Source: Saprospiraceae bacterium (GTDB lineage: Bacteria; Bacteroidota; Bacteroidia; Chitinophagales; Saprospiraceae). From it: 6,726 nucleotides of DNA. Under the pieces are notes generated by a model, which worked only from the letters and a program-made list of their open reading frames with translations, did no database searches and was not told where the DNA came from. Shown piece after piece: positions 1 through 5,624 of the stretch. The translations under genes and the position numbers were made by a program. The DNA is taken from assembly GCA_007125435.1 (NCBI GenBank), contig SLDF01000124.1:1-6726 (forward strand), written 5' to 3'. Position 1 is the stretch's first letter, and every line of letters starts with the position of its first letter.

Positions 1-158
1 ATACAGACCCCAACACTGGCGCCCTTTAGGGCATCATTACTCACAAACTCTTGTACCAGCTGCTCTACACGCTTATCCTGAGCCACTCCCTCAGACGTCA
101 GACAAAGGCCACACAGTAGCAAGATATACGACAAAGACCTCATTAGTGGATAAGACAT
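1..158 (-). CDS. dacB: D-alanyl-D-alanine carboxypeptidase/endopeptidase (PBP4 family), N-terminal fragment
   Basis: This is a 52-codon open frame that runs off the left edge, so only the N-terminus is visible. It reads as a secretion signal: MSYPLMR, a hydrophobic run (SLSYILLLCGLCLTS) and a likely signal-peptidase region EGVAQ. The mature start follows, with VEQLVQEF and then LKGASVGVC. That last motif resembles the 'L.GA.VGV.V.D' opening of the PBP4/DacB family of periplasmic serine D-Ala-D-Ala peptidases, which trim or cut peptidoglycan peptides. The catalytic SxxK, SxN and KTG motifs would lie outside the window, so the assignment rests on this short match. The start at 158 is preceded by TGAGGACC, a Shine-Dalgarno-like GAGGA overlapping the stop of the upstream gene. 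An in-frame ATG at 143 would give a more conventional signal peptide but has no such site. The 5-bp gap to the upstream hydrolase gene suggests one transcript. Confidence 0.62.
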   Translation of the reverse strand, partial: MSYPLMRSLSYILLLCGLCLTSEGVAQDKRVEQLVQEFVSNDALKGASVGVC

Positions 159-163
159 GGTCC

Positions 164-1114
164 TCACTTATTATGATAGGCAATGTGAAACAAAGCATCT
201 CCCTGATTGACTACAGCCAGGTTATTGTGACCAATAATAAAGCCATCTCTAGATGCTGATACGATCCTCATCGAGTCGCCAAATGGGTCACTTATGCTAC
301 CTATTGGCACACCCTTCTCCACGTATTGACCGGACTTGTAAAAGCTATTGAACAGACCTGCTACTGATGCCCTTATCCAGGAACTTCTGTCAAATGCAAC
401 CATCTCTTTTATAGTTGGCTGAAAGGACTTGATGTTAAAATAGGATAACATGTTTTTTATACCCTCCATAGCTACATTGATAGCGTATTCGTCAAGCCGA
501 AGAGCCTCTCCGCCCTCATAGACGATGATGGGTATGTTTTGGTTTTTAGCCGTCTTTCTGAAGGACTTCGCAATGACATTCTGCGGAAAATAAATAGGCG
601 CATTAAACGCTCTGGCCAGTTCTACACTCGTATCGTCATTGGGGTTAATCCTTATCTGCGGATAATTATAACGGTTATCAGCTCCGGTATGAAAGTCTAC
701 GCCAAAGTCTACGATTGGCAATATCTTTCTTGACAATACAGCAGCCACACGTGAGGCCAAAGACCCATTGGCATTGCCGGGAAAGCTCCTGTTTACATCT
801 TTTCCGTCCGGCATAGATCTGGAAAAATTAAGGAAGCCATAGACATTCAATAGCGAAATGGCAATCACCGTTCCACAATCAGGATCTTTAAACACACCAC
901 TGTGTATGGCGCGTTTAAGGGTTTCGACACCATTGACCTCGTCTCCATGAAGCCCACCCATGAACAGTACCACCGGACCCTCTTTTTCAGCATTATAGAC
1001 ATTGACCTTGATGTATATGCGATGCCCTATGGGCAGTTTACCTACATTGATATTGATCAGAGCTTCCTCTCCGGGCGCTATGACTTGATTGTTTATTTTT
1101 ATCTCTTTACCCAT
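164..1114 (-). CDS. Succinylglutamate desuccinylase/aspartoacylase-family zinc hydrolase
   Basis: This 316-aa protein belongs to the AstE/AspA branch of the M14 zinc carboxypeptidase superfamily, whose members cleave N-acyl amino acids or amide-linked glutamyl/aspartyl groups. The zinc site is visible as GGLHGDE (His56, Glu59) and FHTG (His142). The substrate-binding signature DGKDVNRSFPG spans about 103-113, and YEGGE near 199-203 supplies the likely catalytic glutamate (Glu200). Residues from about 240 form a C-terminal beta-barrel-like domain (VAGLFNSFYKSGQYVEKGVPIG, then DGFIIG and VNQGDALFHIA). There is no signal peptide, so it is probably cytoplasmic. The start at 1114 is the only upstream in-frame ATG fitting the family; its leader is A-rich without a clear Shine-Dalgarno. 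It follows rimK by 68 bp and precedes a PBP4-type gene by 5 bp. Family membership is firm; the substrate is unknown, and co-localisation with rimK suggests, as inference, a glutamylated or related peptide product. Confidence 0.9.
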   Translation of the reverse strand: MGKEIKINNQVIAPGEEALININVGKLPIGHRIYIKVNVYNAEKEGPVVLFMGGLHGDEVNGVETLKRAIHSGVFKDPDCGTVIAISLLNVYGFLNFSRSMPDGKDVNRSFPGNANGSLASRVAAVLSRKILPIVDFGVDFHTGADNRYNYPQIRINPNDDTSVELARAFNAPIYFPQNVIAKSFRKTAKNQNIPIIVYEGGEALRLDEYAINVAMEGIKNMLSYFNIKSFQPTIKEMVAFDRSSWIRASVAGLFNSFYKSGQYVEKGVPIGSISDPFGDSMRIVSASRDGFIIGHNNLAVVNQGDALFHIAYHNK

Positions 1115-1182
1115 TCATTGATTTTTATCTTTAACTATTGACTCTTCCCGTTCCTTGTGCGATTAGCTGGTGGATGTGGAGA

Positions 1183-2073
1183 CTATCTTTTTTTAAATTT
1201 TGGTGCTTCCCTTTCTATAAAACGGATTATTTTACCGGATATGTCTTTTTGCGTAGTGGTCTCTATGCCCTCTAGCCCGGGCGAGGCATTGACTTCGAGG
1301 ACTAGCGGCCCCCCTTTCGAGCGCAGTACATCCACGCCGGCCACTTTTAAGCCCAGTACGCGAGCGGCCTTTAGAGCGATTTTCTCCTCTTCACTAGTAA
1401 GTTTTTCTACGTAAGACTTACCTCCGCGATGAAGATTTGACCTAAAGTCACCCATAGCAGCCTCTCTACGCATAGCGCCGACGACTTCCCCATTGACTAT
1501 AAATATCCTGATGTCTACACCATTTGATTCTTTGATAAACTCCTGCAGCAAAGTCTCTTCCGACATTTTTGCAAATGCCTCTGATATAGAGTGCGCATTT
1601 TGATAGTCCTGTGCCAATACGACACCGAGACCATGCGTGCTTTCCTTCAGCTTCACGACCAGTGGCAGATCAAAATGGTCTCTGATAAATGGCGCCTTGA
1701 CATCGACCATATTCAGCAGTACGGTTTTTGGCACCGGTATCCCATGTGACACCAAGTGTTGAAAACACTTAAACTTATCCCTCGCCCTCAGCAGGGCTTC
1801 TGATGTACAGACAGTAAATACACCTTTCAGCTCAAACTGCCTGATCACCTGAGCACCATACCTCGTAGCAGTAGCCCCGACCCTCGGAATGATAGCATCC
1901 ACATCCCTGATCTTGATCATATTATAATACAGAGACAGCTCACCATCCTCTACCATGAGGTCAAACCGTTGATGATCCAGCACCATGACCTGATGTCTGC
2001 GTCTCCGACAGGCCTGCACCAGACTTTGAGTGGAGTACAAAGCAGGATTTCTCGATAGTACGACTATATTCAT
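1183..2073 (-). CDS. rimK: RimK-type ATP-grasp alpha-L-glutamate ligase (ribosomal protein S6 modification)
   Basis: This 296-aa protein matches RimK along its whole length (the E. coli protein is 300 aa). RimK adds glutamate residues to the C-terminus of ribosomal protein S6, and can make poly-alpha-glutamate, using ATP. The N-terminus MNIVVLSRNPALYST is the standard RimK opening, which fixes the start at 2073. The ATP-grasp fold shows DKFKCFQHL (99-107), the lysine/glycine-rich region VVKLKESTHGLGVVLAQ (139-155), LLQEFIKE (175-182) and the diagnostic GDFRSNLHRGG (208-218). Asp248, Glu260 and Asn262 (in LVLEVNASPG) are the expected metal ligands, followed by GLEGIETTT. No residue needed for catalysis looks missing. 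It probably leads an operon with the downstream zinc hydrolase. No rimB-type protease gene or rimA is visible beside it. Whether S6 is the substrate here cannot be told from this window. Confidence 0.95.
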   Translation of the reverse strand: MNIVVLSRNPALYSTQSLVQACRRRRHQVMVLDHQRFDLMVEDGELSLYYNMIKIRDVDAIIPRVGATATRYGAQVIRQFELKGVFTVCTSEALLRARDKFKCFQHLVSHGIPVPKTVLLNMVDVKAPFIRDHFDLPLVVKLKESTHGLGVVLAQDYQNAHSISEAFAKMSEETLLQEFIKESNGVDIRIFIVNGEVVGAMRREAAMGDFRSNLHRGGKSYVEKLTSEEEKIALKAARVLGLKVAGVDVLRSKGGPLVLEVNASPGLEGIETTTQKDISGKIIRFIEREAPKFKKR

Positions 2074-2173
2074 TCGATTTCAGCGTTAAAAAGGCTTCAA
2101 AACTTCATCGGCCACATCAATCATGCTAGATTATTGACGTGCCGCTTTTAATTATCTCAAGTTGATTTTTATC

Positions 2174-2309
2174 CTTTGGGCATCTCCACCATGATCTACA
2201 CAAGGCTTTGTGTAGATCATGGTGGTCGCTACGCTTCGGGGCTCGCTATTCGCTCGGTCCTGCGGACTCACTCGCATACGCTCTTGACCCACTCCGCATC
2301 GCTGATGCA
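2174..2309 (+). repeat. Structured dispersed repeat, copy A
   Basis: This 136-bp element recurs in reverse orientation at 4360-4498 (copy B). Three blocks are conserved: 2174-2184 (11 of 11 identical to copy B), 2226-2257 (29 of 32, with 2237-2257 identical) and 2287-2309 (21 of 23). Between them lie two spacers that differ in sequence and length: 2185-2225 (41 nt here, 23 in copy B) and 2258-2286 (29 nt here, 50 in copy B). The first spacer is a perfect hairpin; the second holds a small GTCC-TGC-GGAC dyad. The ends carry short GCATC/GATGC inverted matches. Conserved blocks with variable hairpin arms recall REP- or MITE-like intergenic repeats, but I cannot name a described family. The core frame stays open in both copies, yet its three differences would all change amino acids or fall without a coding pattern, so I do not read it as protein-coding. 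Confidence 0.8.
2186..2225. repeat. Perfect 18-bp inverted repeat with 4-nt loop
   Basis: CCACCATGATCTACACAA (2186-2203) is exactly complementary in reverse to 2208-2225, separated by GGCT. It fills the first variable spacer of repeat copy A. It has no T-run on either side, so it is unlikely to be an intrinsic terminator. It lies 113 bp upstream of the rimK start and could form a cruciform or a strong RNA hairpin if transcribed. Confidence 0.92.
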
Positions 2310-2549
2310 AGCTTAGAGAAGCTTCGAGCTAGAGCGATCTATCACTTTTGCCCCCACAAGATATACAAGCATACCCACTGATCGACCTAAGATAAAAATC
2401 TGAAATATACACAAATATTTATTATTTACAGCCACCGGAATGTTGGGGTAGTCTTATGTGCAAAGTCCTGCTCGGATATCATCTGCAACCAGCCTTTAGC
2501 CTAAGCAAACTCTATTGTATTGTAAAAATCAATAAAATAGCAAGACAAA
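2310..2549. other. Gene-free spacer between repeat copy A and the toxin gene
   Basis: No convincing reading frame or RNA gene is visible. The stretch begins with AAGCTTAGAGAAGCTT, a short dyad overlapping the repeat edge, and turns A+T-rich from about 2390. GATAAAAATC at 2391-2400 is the exact reverse complement of GATTTTTATC at 2164-2173, which abuts the other side of repeat copy A. The companion gene-free stretch 2074-2173, the rimK leader, shows no recognisable Bacteroidota promoter. Confidence 0.5.
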
Positions 2550-2586
2550 CCGAAAAGGTGTAAGCTATAGTATTTATACCTTTCGG
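2550..2586 (-). terminator. Weak hairpin, possible terminator of the toxin-antitoxin operon
   Basis: About 18 bp past the toxin stop codon, the sequence can fold into an imperfect stem of roughly 12 pairs with a 10-nt loop. The arms are 2550-2563 and 2574-2586, with one bulged A and one mismatch. On the minus strand the distal arm contains TTTT but no longer U-run follows. The position suits a terminator; the structure is weak and A+T-rich. Confidence 0.35.
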
Positions 2587-2604
2587 GGTTAAGGTTTTAT
2601 TGGG

Positions 2605-3471
2605 CTATCTATCGGATGTAAATTTCAGCTTATCTATGATGTCCAAAAAGTATGACTTTGACCATATTTCAAGAACCGTTATGTCTTTAAGGAATCTTGC
2701 TACATCAGCTTTCGCTTGAGAAAAGTCAACTTCATGTATTCGTGCATTAATAAGGGTCAAGAGATCACTTTTAGACATGTTATGCTTTTTGTTCCAGTCT
2801 CCACTATGAATTGCCCTTTGTGTGACATGCGATAAGTTGACGGCAACATTTTTGCGGATATACCATTCAAGGTCGTACCAATCTCTTCCTTTTACTCTAT
2901 TTTTCCAATTTCTGTATAATAAAGCATGAACTTTGCCAGCAAAAAGATCTTCAGGAGCAAAACACTTGATATAACAACTATATGGTTTCAGCAATAAACG
3001 TTCCTCAGTATTAAACCCTAAAGGTGGGTTGACATCGACTTCTAATTTGATTTTAACCGACACTTGTTCTTTTAGGCCAGGGCTGTAACTATTTGTTTGT
3101 AATAACAAGTCTTGTATTCGCGTTGAACTATTGATAAAAGCAGAGTCAATTTGACTGTTTATTAATTTTTCTTTTTTCCTTGTTGTCACAGAAATACCGT
3201 AGGCTTCACACTCTTGTCTCAAGGCGTTTAAGTATTGGTCTAAGCTAAAGTTAAGGTTTGGAGAAAGTAAAGAAAATTCTAAGTCTTCTGAATAACGAGG
3301 TAGGTTGTAAAATATCCGTAAAGCCGTACCGCCATAAAAGGCTGTCTGGTTAAAAAAGCCTGCGCGAGACAAACCAGATAATGCAATTTGTTGCATTACT
3401 TGTCTAAGAGCAGCATGCACATCTTCTCTATTTGTCGGGCTAAAGTCTTCTTGAATCCATTCACGCAACAT
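2605..3471 (-). CDS. abiEii: AbiEii/AbiGii-family nucleotidyltransferase toxin (type IV toxin-antitoxin system)
   Basis: This 288-aa protein shows the four AbiEii nucleotidyltransferase motifs in order. Motif I is YGGTALR (46-52) with RYSEDLEF (59-66), motif II is KLEVDVN (142-148), motif III is APEDLFAGKVHALLYR (172-187) and motif IV is KGRDWYDLEWY (194-204). Family members transfer nucleotides to RNA targets and arrest growth, acting in phage abortive infection or plasmid/island maintenance. The second acidic residue of motif I, usually Asp (DLDF), is Glu65 here, a conservative change. The start at 3471 lies inside the last codons of the antitoxin gene (11-bp overlap) with no Shine-Dalgarno, which points to translational coupling. 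The antitoxin-then-toxin order is typical of abiE loci. The gene is more A+T-rich than rimK or lpxD on sampled lines, consistent with horizontal acquisition. Family assignment is firm; activity and target are untested. Confidence 0.94.
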   Translation of the reverse strand: MLREWIQEDFSPTNREDVHAALRQVMQQIALSGLSRAGFFNQTAFYGGTALRIFYNLPRYSEDLEFSLLSPNLNFSLDQYLNALRQECEAYGISVTTRKKEKLINSQIDSAFINSSTRIQDLLLQTNSYSPGLKEQVSVKIKLEVDVNPPLGFNTEERLLLKPYSCYIKCFAPEDLFAGKVHALLYRNWKNRVKGRDWYDLEWYIRKNVAVNLSHVTQRAIHSGDWNKKHNMSKSDLLTLINARIHEVDFSQAKADVARFLKDITVLEIWSKSYFLDIIDKLKFTSDR

Positions 3472-4102
3472 AAGTAGTTATAGTTTTGGTTAAACACTTT
3501 AAACTCTCTTTTTTAGGAGCACTTGCCAGGTATGATGTCATTTTGTTTTGGTCCAATTGTGATAGCCAATACGCATCAAAGCGCATATCTTTCAGCCACT
3601 TTTCTGCATCTCTGTAGCTTCGAAGTTGAAGGTTTCTGGTACAAACAACCATATCGAACAATGCCTTTTCTGGCGTGGCCATTATCGCATTCTGATCACG
3701 ACCCAAAGACTCGATTTTTATCCCGAGCGAATAATATGGCAATGGGATACCAATATATGAAAAACGGCCAATAATATTCTCTATAGTTTTTCTCCGGCGA
3801 GTAGTTACTGAGGTAATCTCTTCTACCAACTCTGGAATAGCTTGATAATAAGATAACGCATACTCTAATGAGACATAAGAAGGACCATATAAGTAATTGG
3901 CCAATAACATACGATCTGGTTTTCCTCCGGCAATTTCTGGATGTATGACATACTTACCTTTAACCAAAGGTATGAGGTACCCTTTTTTGACCCAATCTCT
4001 TATTTTATCGTTTGGTCGCTTATAATGATTTAATAAAGGCATTAGATTATGATGAGCAATCGGAATGGCCCCAAATGACTTTAACTCGCGGTATACATGC
4101 AT
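3461..4102 (-). CDS. abiEi: AbiEi-family antitoxin/transcriptional repressor (type IV toxin-antitoxin system)
   Basis: This 213-aa protein resembles AbiEi-type antitoxins, which repress their own promoter and neutralise the AbiEii toxin without the stable protein complex seen in type II systems. Residues 1-55 look like a winged helix: a helix around IAHHNLMPLLN, then DKIRDWVKKGYL (32-43) and the beta-wing IPLVKGKYVIHP. The C-terminal domain carries family hallmarks: YGPSYVSLEYALSYYQAIPE (72-91), ITSVTTRRRK (96-105), FSYIGIP (114-120) and ATPEKALFD (142-150). The first gene of the operon starts at 4102, with the toxin start inside its 3' end. A palindrome and a TAnnTTTG -7 element sit 20-47 bp upstream, fitting autoregulation. 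Other AbiEi families divide sharply in sequence, so I assign the broad family rather than a subgroup. Confidence 0.9.
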   Translation of the reverse strand: MHVYRELKSFGAIPIAHHNLMPLLNHYKRPNDKIRDWVKKGYLIPLVKGKYVIHPEIAGGKPDRMLLANYLYGPSYVSLEYALSYYQAIPELVEEITSVTTRRRKTIENIIGRFSYIGIPLPYYSLGIKIESLGRDQNAIMATPEKALFDMVVCTRNLQLRSYRDAEKWLKDMRFDAYWLSQLDQNKMTSYLASAPKKESLKCLTKTITTYVA

Positions 4103-4121
4103 AAAAACCTGTAATTATTTA

Positions 4122-4129
4122 CAAATATA
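4122..4129 (-). promoter_or_regulatory. Bacteroidota-type -7 promoter element of the abiE operon
   Basis: On the minus strand this reads TATATTTG, an exact fit to TAnnTTTG, ending 19 bp before the antitoxin start. I see no good TTG/TTTG -33 element at the usual distance. It overlaps the proximal arm of the palindrome at 4127-4149, where a bound repressor would block RNA polymerase. Confidence 0.55.
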
Positions 4130-4149
4130 AACGATATTTTGTCGTTTAT
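4127..4149. promoter_or_regulatory. Candidate AbiEi operator (inverted repeat)
   Basis: ATAAACGA (4127-4134) and TCGTTTAT (4142-4149) form a perfect 8-bp inverted repeat with a 7-bp spacer, lying 24 bp before the antitoxin start and overlapping the -7 element. Characterised AbiEi repressors bind inverted repeats in their own promoter, so this is the natural binding-site candidate. Only one such repeat is evident, whereas the best-studied system uses two. Confidence 0.6.
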
Positions 4150-4359
4150 GGTGCGCTTATTTTACAATTCTTTTTGCAAACATGCATTTTTCATGGGGTA
4201 TCGTTACCAGTAAGAATAAGCTTTTTGAATCAGAAGCTAAAAGATGGAGTGCCTTTTACATGATTCATCGATTTTCAATGACTTGGTTGTATCTGGTTTT
4301 TGTGTATTTTATCTTGAGAAGTTTATTGCAACCTTTTAGTCTATCGTTTTTTCTAGTTA
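4150..4359. other. Gene-free spacer upstream of the antitoxin, up to repeat copy B
   Basis: A+T-rich sequence without a supportable gene. A 79-codon plus-strand frame (4182-4421) with a hydrophobic middle starts here, but its last third runs into the dispersed repeat, so I do not call it. No RNA gene is visible. Confidence 0.45.
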
Positions 4360-4498
4360 TGCATCAGCGCTGTGGAGTGGGTGGCGAAGCAAATGCGAAG
4401 CCAGACTCGATGCAGCCTTAGCGAAATCGAGGCCGAGCGAATAGCGAGCCCCGGAACATAGCGACCCGAGGACGACAGGACGAGGGTGATGCCCAAAG
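4360..4498 (-). repeat. Structured dispersed repeat, copy B (inverted relative to copy A)
   Basis: This 139-bp element is the reverse-strand counterpart of 2174-2309. Its conserved blocks are 4488-4498, 4433-4464 and 4360-4382. The spacer 4465-4487 begins and ends with complementary ACCC/GGGT together with the adjacent base, so it can also close into a hairpin, although its sequence is unrelated to the perfect palindrome in copy A. The spacer 4383-4432 has a CTCGAT (4406-4411)/ATCGAG (4426-4431) dyad and a direct repeat GCGAAGC at 4384-4390 and 4395-4401. No target-site duplication is evident at either edge. A minus-strand frame through it (peptide containing CSGARYSLG) begins only at a TTG beside the lpxD stop and is most likely an artefact of the repeat. 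Confidence 0.8.
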
Positions 4499-4670
4499 CA
4501 ACGAAATGAAATGCACCCCAATACACATGAGGTAGTAAGGGCCGACTCTATCAATAGTGCAAAACTTACGATAATTCGCCTATGCAGGCTAGATACGAAA
4601 GACCCTACATTGCTACACGAGTCAATAATGCAGTAGATGCTAAATGAAAAAGGAAACACTAATCGTCTGG
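4499..4670. other. Gene-free spacer downstream of the LpxD-family gene
   Basis: I see no gene, RNA or clear intrinsic terminator in these 172 bases. A GCCT-GCAT-AGGC mini-dyad near 4590-4602 has no T-run after it. The transcript of the acyltransferase gene would run through this stretch into repeat copy B. Confidence 0.4.
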
Positions 4671-5624
4671 TCAAAAAGCTTCGTAAGGCGTATCGGGTAT
4701 TTTTTCTTTGACGATCTGGGGCAGCAATCTCAGTGCCGCCAGCTCTTTGTACTTATCTTTGGCTTCTGAGGCGGGGTAGCCAAAGTAGGCTTTGCCACCT
4801 TCCAGGTTTTTGGATACACCTGATTTTGCCATGACGATTGCGCCCTTTCCTATTCTGAGGTTTTGGGCGACACCGACCTGTCCATACAATACCACTTCGT
4901 CTTCTATAATGGTATTGCCACCTACACCGACCTGAGCTGCGAACAAACAATGCTTGCCAATCACGGCATCGTGGCCGATGTGTATGAGGCAGTCAAACTT
5001 AGTGCCCTCACCTATAAAGGTATCTCCAGATACGCCGCGATTGATGGTACAGCCGGCTCCTATTTCAACATCGTTTTCTATGACGACTCTGCCACCGGTG
5101 GTCCATTTTTGGTAATGCGTCGGATATTTTTTACAGTAAAAAGCATCAGAAGCGACTATAGCTCCCGCTTGAATGATGACATTATCACCAATCTCTGTGA
5201 AAGAGCCAATATAAGCATTGGCTTGTATGTGACAGTTTTTGCCGATTTTGACCTCATGGCCAATTACGACATTGGGCTCTATGATGGTGCCTTCACCTAT
5301 CTCAGCGGTATCACTTATCGCCGCAGTAAGAGGACTTGAAGGTCTAAAGCGCTTCACCAAACTATCGTATGCCTGAAAAGGGTCAGGGTGAATAAGAATA
5401 GCTTTGTTTGGTGGACAAGGTACCTCTTCATTAAGGATTATAACCGTTGCTTTTGAACTGAGAGACTTTTGAAAATACTTTGGCAAGTCAGAGAAAGTGA
5501 TATCTCCCGGCTCTACCTTATGGATCTCATTGAGACCGGTGGCTTTGATATCCGTATCTCCTATTAACTCTGCATTGATATATTCAGCTAAAACCGTTAT
5601 TGGTATAGGTTCAGGTAACTTCAT
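4671..5624 (-). CDS. lpxD: LpxD-family hexapeptide acyltransferase (UDP-3-O-acylglucosamine N-acyltransferase)
   Basis: LpxD adds the N-linked hydroxyacyl chain to UDP-3-O-acylglucosamine in lipid A synthesis, in the cytoplasm. This 317-aa protein has the LpxD N-terminal uridine-binding domain (about 7-95; VLAEYINAELIGD, GDITFSDLPKY with Phe44 and Tyr50 at the uracil-stacking positions). A left-handed beta-helix of hexapeptide repeats (about 103-275) and a C-terminal helix (AKDKYKELAALRLLPQI) follow. His218 in IHIGHDAVIG aligns with the catalytic His239 of E. coli. Departures from the classic enzyme are SDAFYCKK (159-166) in place of the GADGFGY motif, INRGVSGDT in place of IDRGALxDT, and GH in place of AH before the catalytic site. 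I believe this variant occurs in Bacteroidota, sometimes beside a canonical LpxD, so its acyl or sugar substrate may differ and the symbol is provisional. It follows polA by 229 bp. Confidence 0.85.
   Translation of the reverse strand: MKLPEPIPITVLAEYINAELIGDTDIKATGLNEIHKVEPGDITFSDLPKYFQKSLSSKATVIILNEEVPCPPNKAILIHPDPFQAYDSLVKRFRPSSPLTAAISDTAEIGEGTIIEPNVVIGHEVKIGKNCHIQANAYIGSFTEIGDNVIIQAGAIVASDAFYCKKYPTHYQKWTTGGRVVIENDVEIGAGCTINRGVSGDTFIGEGTKFDCLIHIGHDAVIGKHCLFAAQVGVGGNTIIEDEVVLYGQVGVAQNLRIGKGAIVMAKSGVSKNLEGGKAYFGYPASEAKDKYKELAALRLLPQIVKEKIPDTPYEAF

Noticed and set aside
1118..2173. Shared 12-mer TTGATTTTTATC before the hydrolase gene (1118-1129) and before copy A (2162-2173) as a regulatory box
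   Set aside because: A+T-rich, low-complexity sequence; on the minus strand one lies in a translation leader and the other about 90 bp upstream of rimK, with no shared spacing.
2166..2390. Open plus-strand frame through copy A sharing GARYSLG with the frame in copy B
   Set aside because: It has no ATG start, and the core differences between copies change amino acids (CS versus RF). Openness follows from the G+C-rich composition.
4182..4421. 79-codon plus-strand frame with a hydrophobic segment, divergent from the antitoxin gene
   Set aside because: Its C-terminal third lies in repeat copy B, no good promoter or ribosome site precedes it, and the peptide resembles no family I know.
2174..4498. 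CRISPR array or tRNA genes in the gene-free stretches
   Set aside because: Only two repeat copies, inverted and 2 kb apart, and no cloverleaf-like sequence was found.
4357..4674. 105-codon minus-strand frame overlapping the lpxD stop
   Set aside because: It starts at TTG, and its second half is a translation of the dispersed repeat. Differences between repeat copies do not follow a coding pattern.
4863..5339. Long plus-strand frame inside the acyltransferase gene
   Set aside because: Shadow of the hexapeptide repeats on the other strand; the minus-strand protein has full family motifs.
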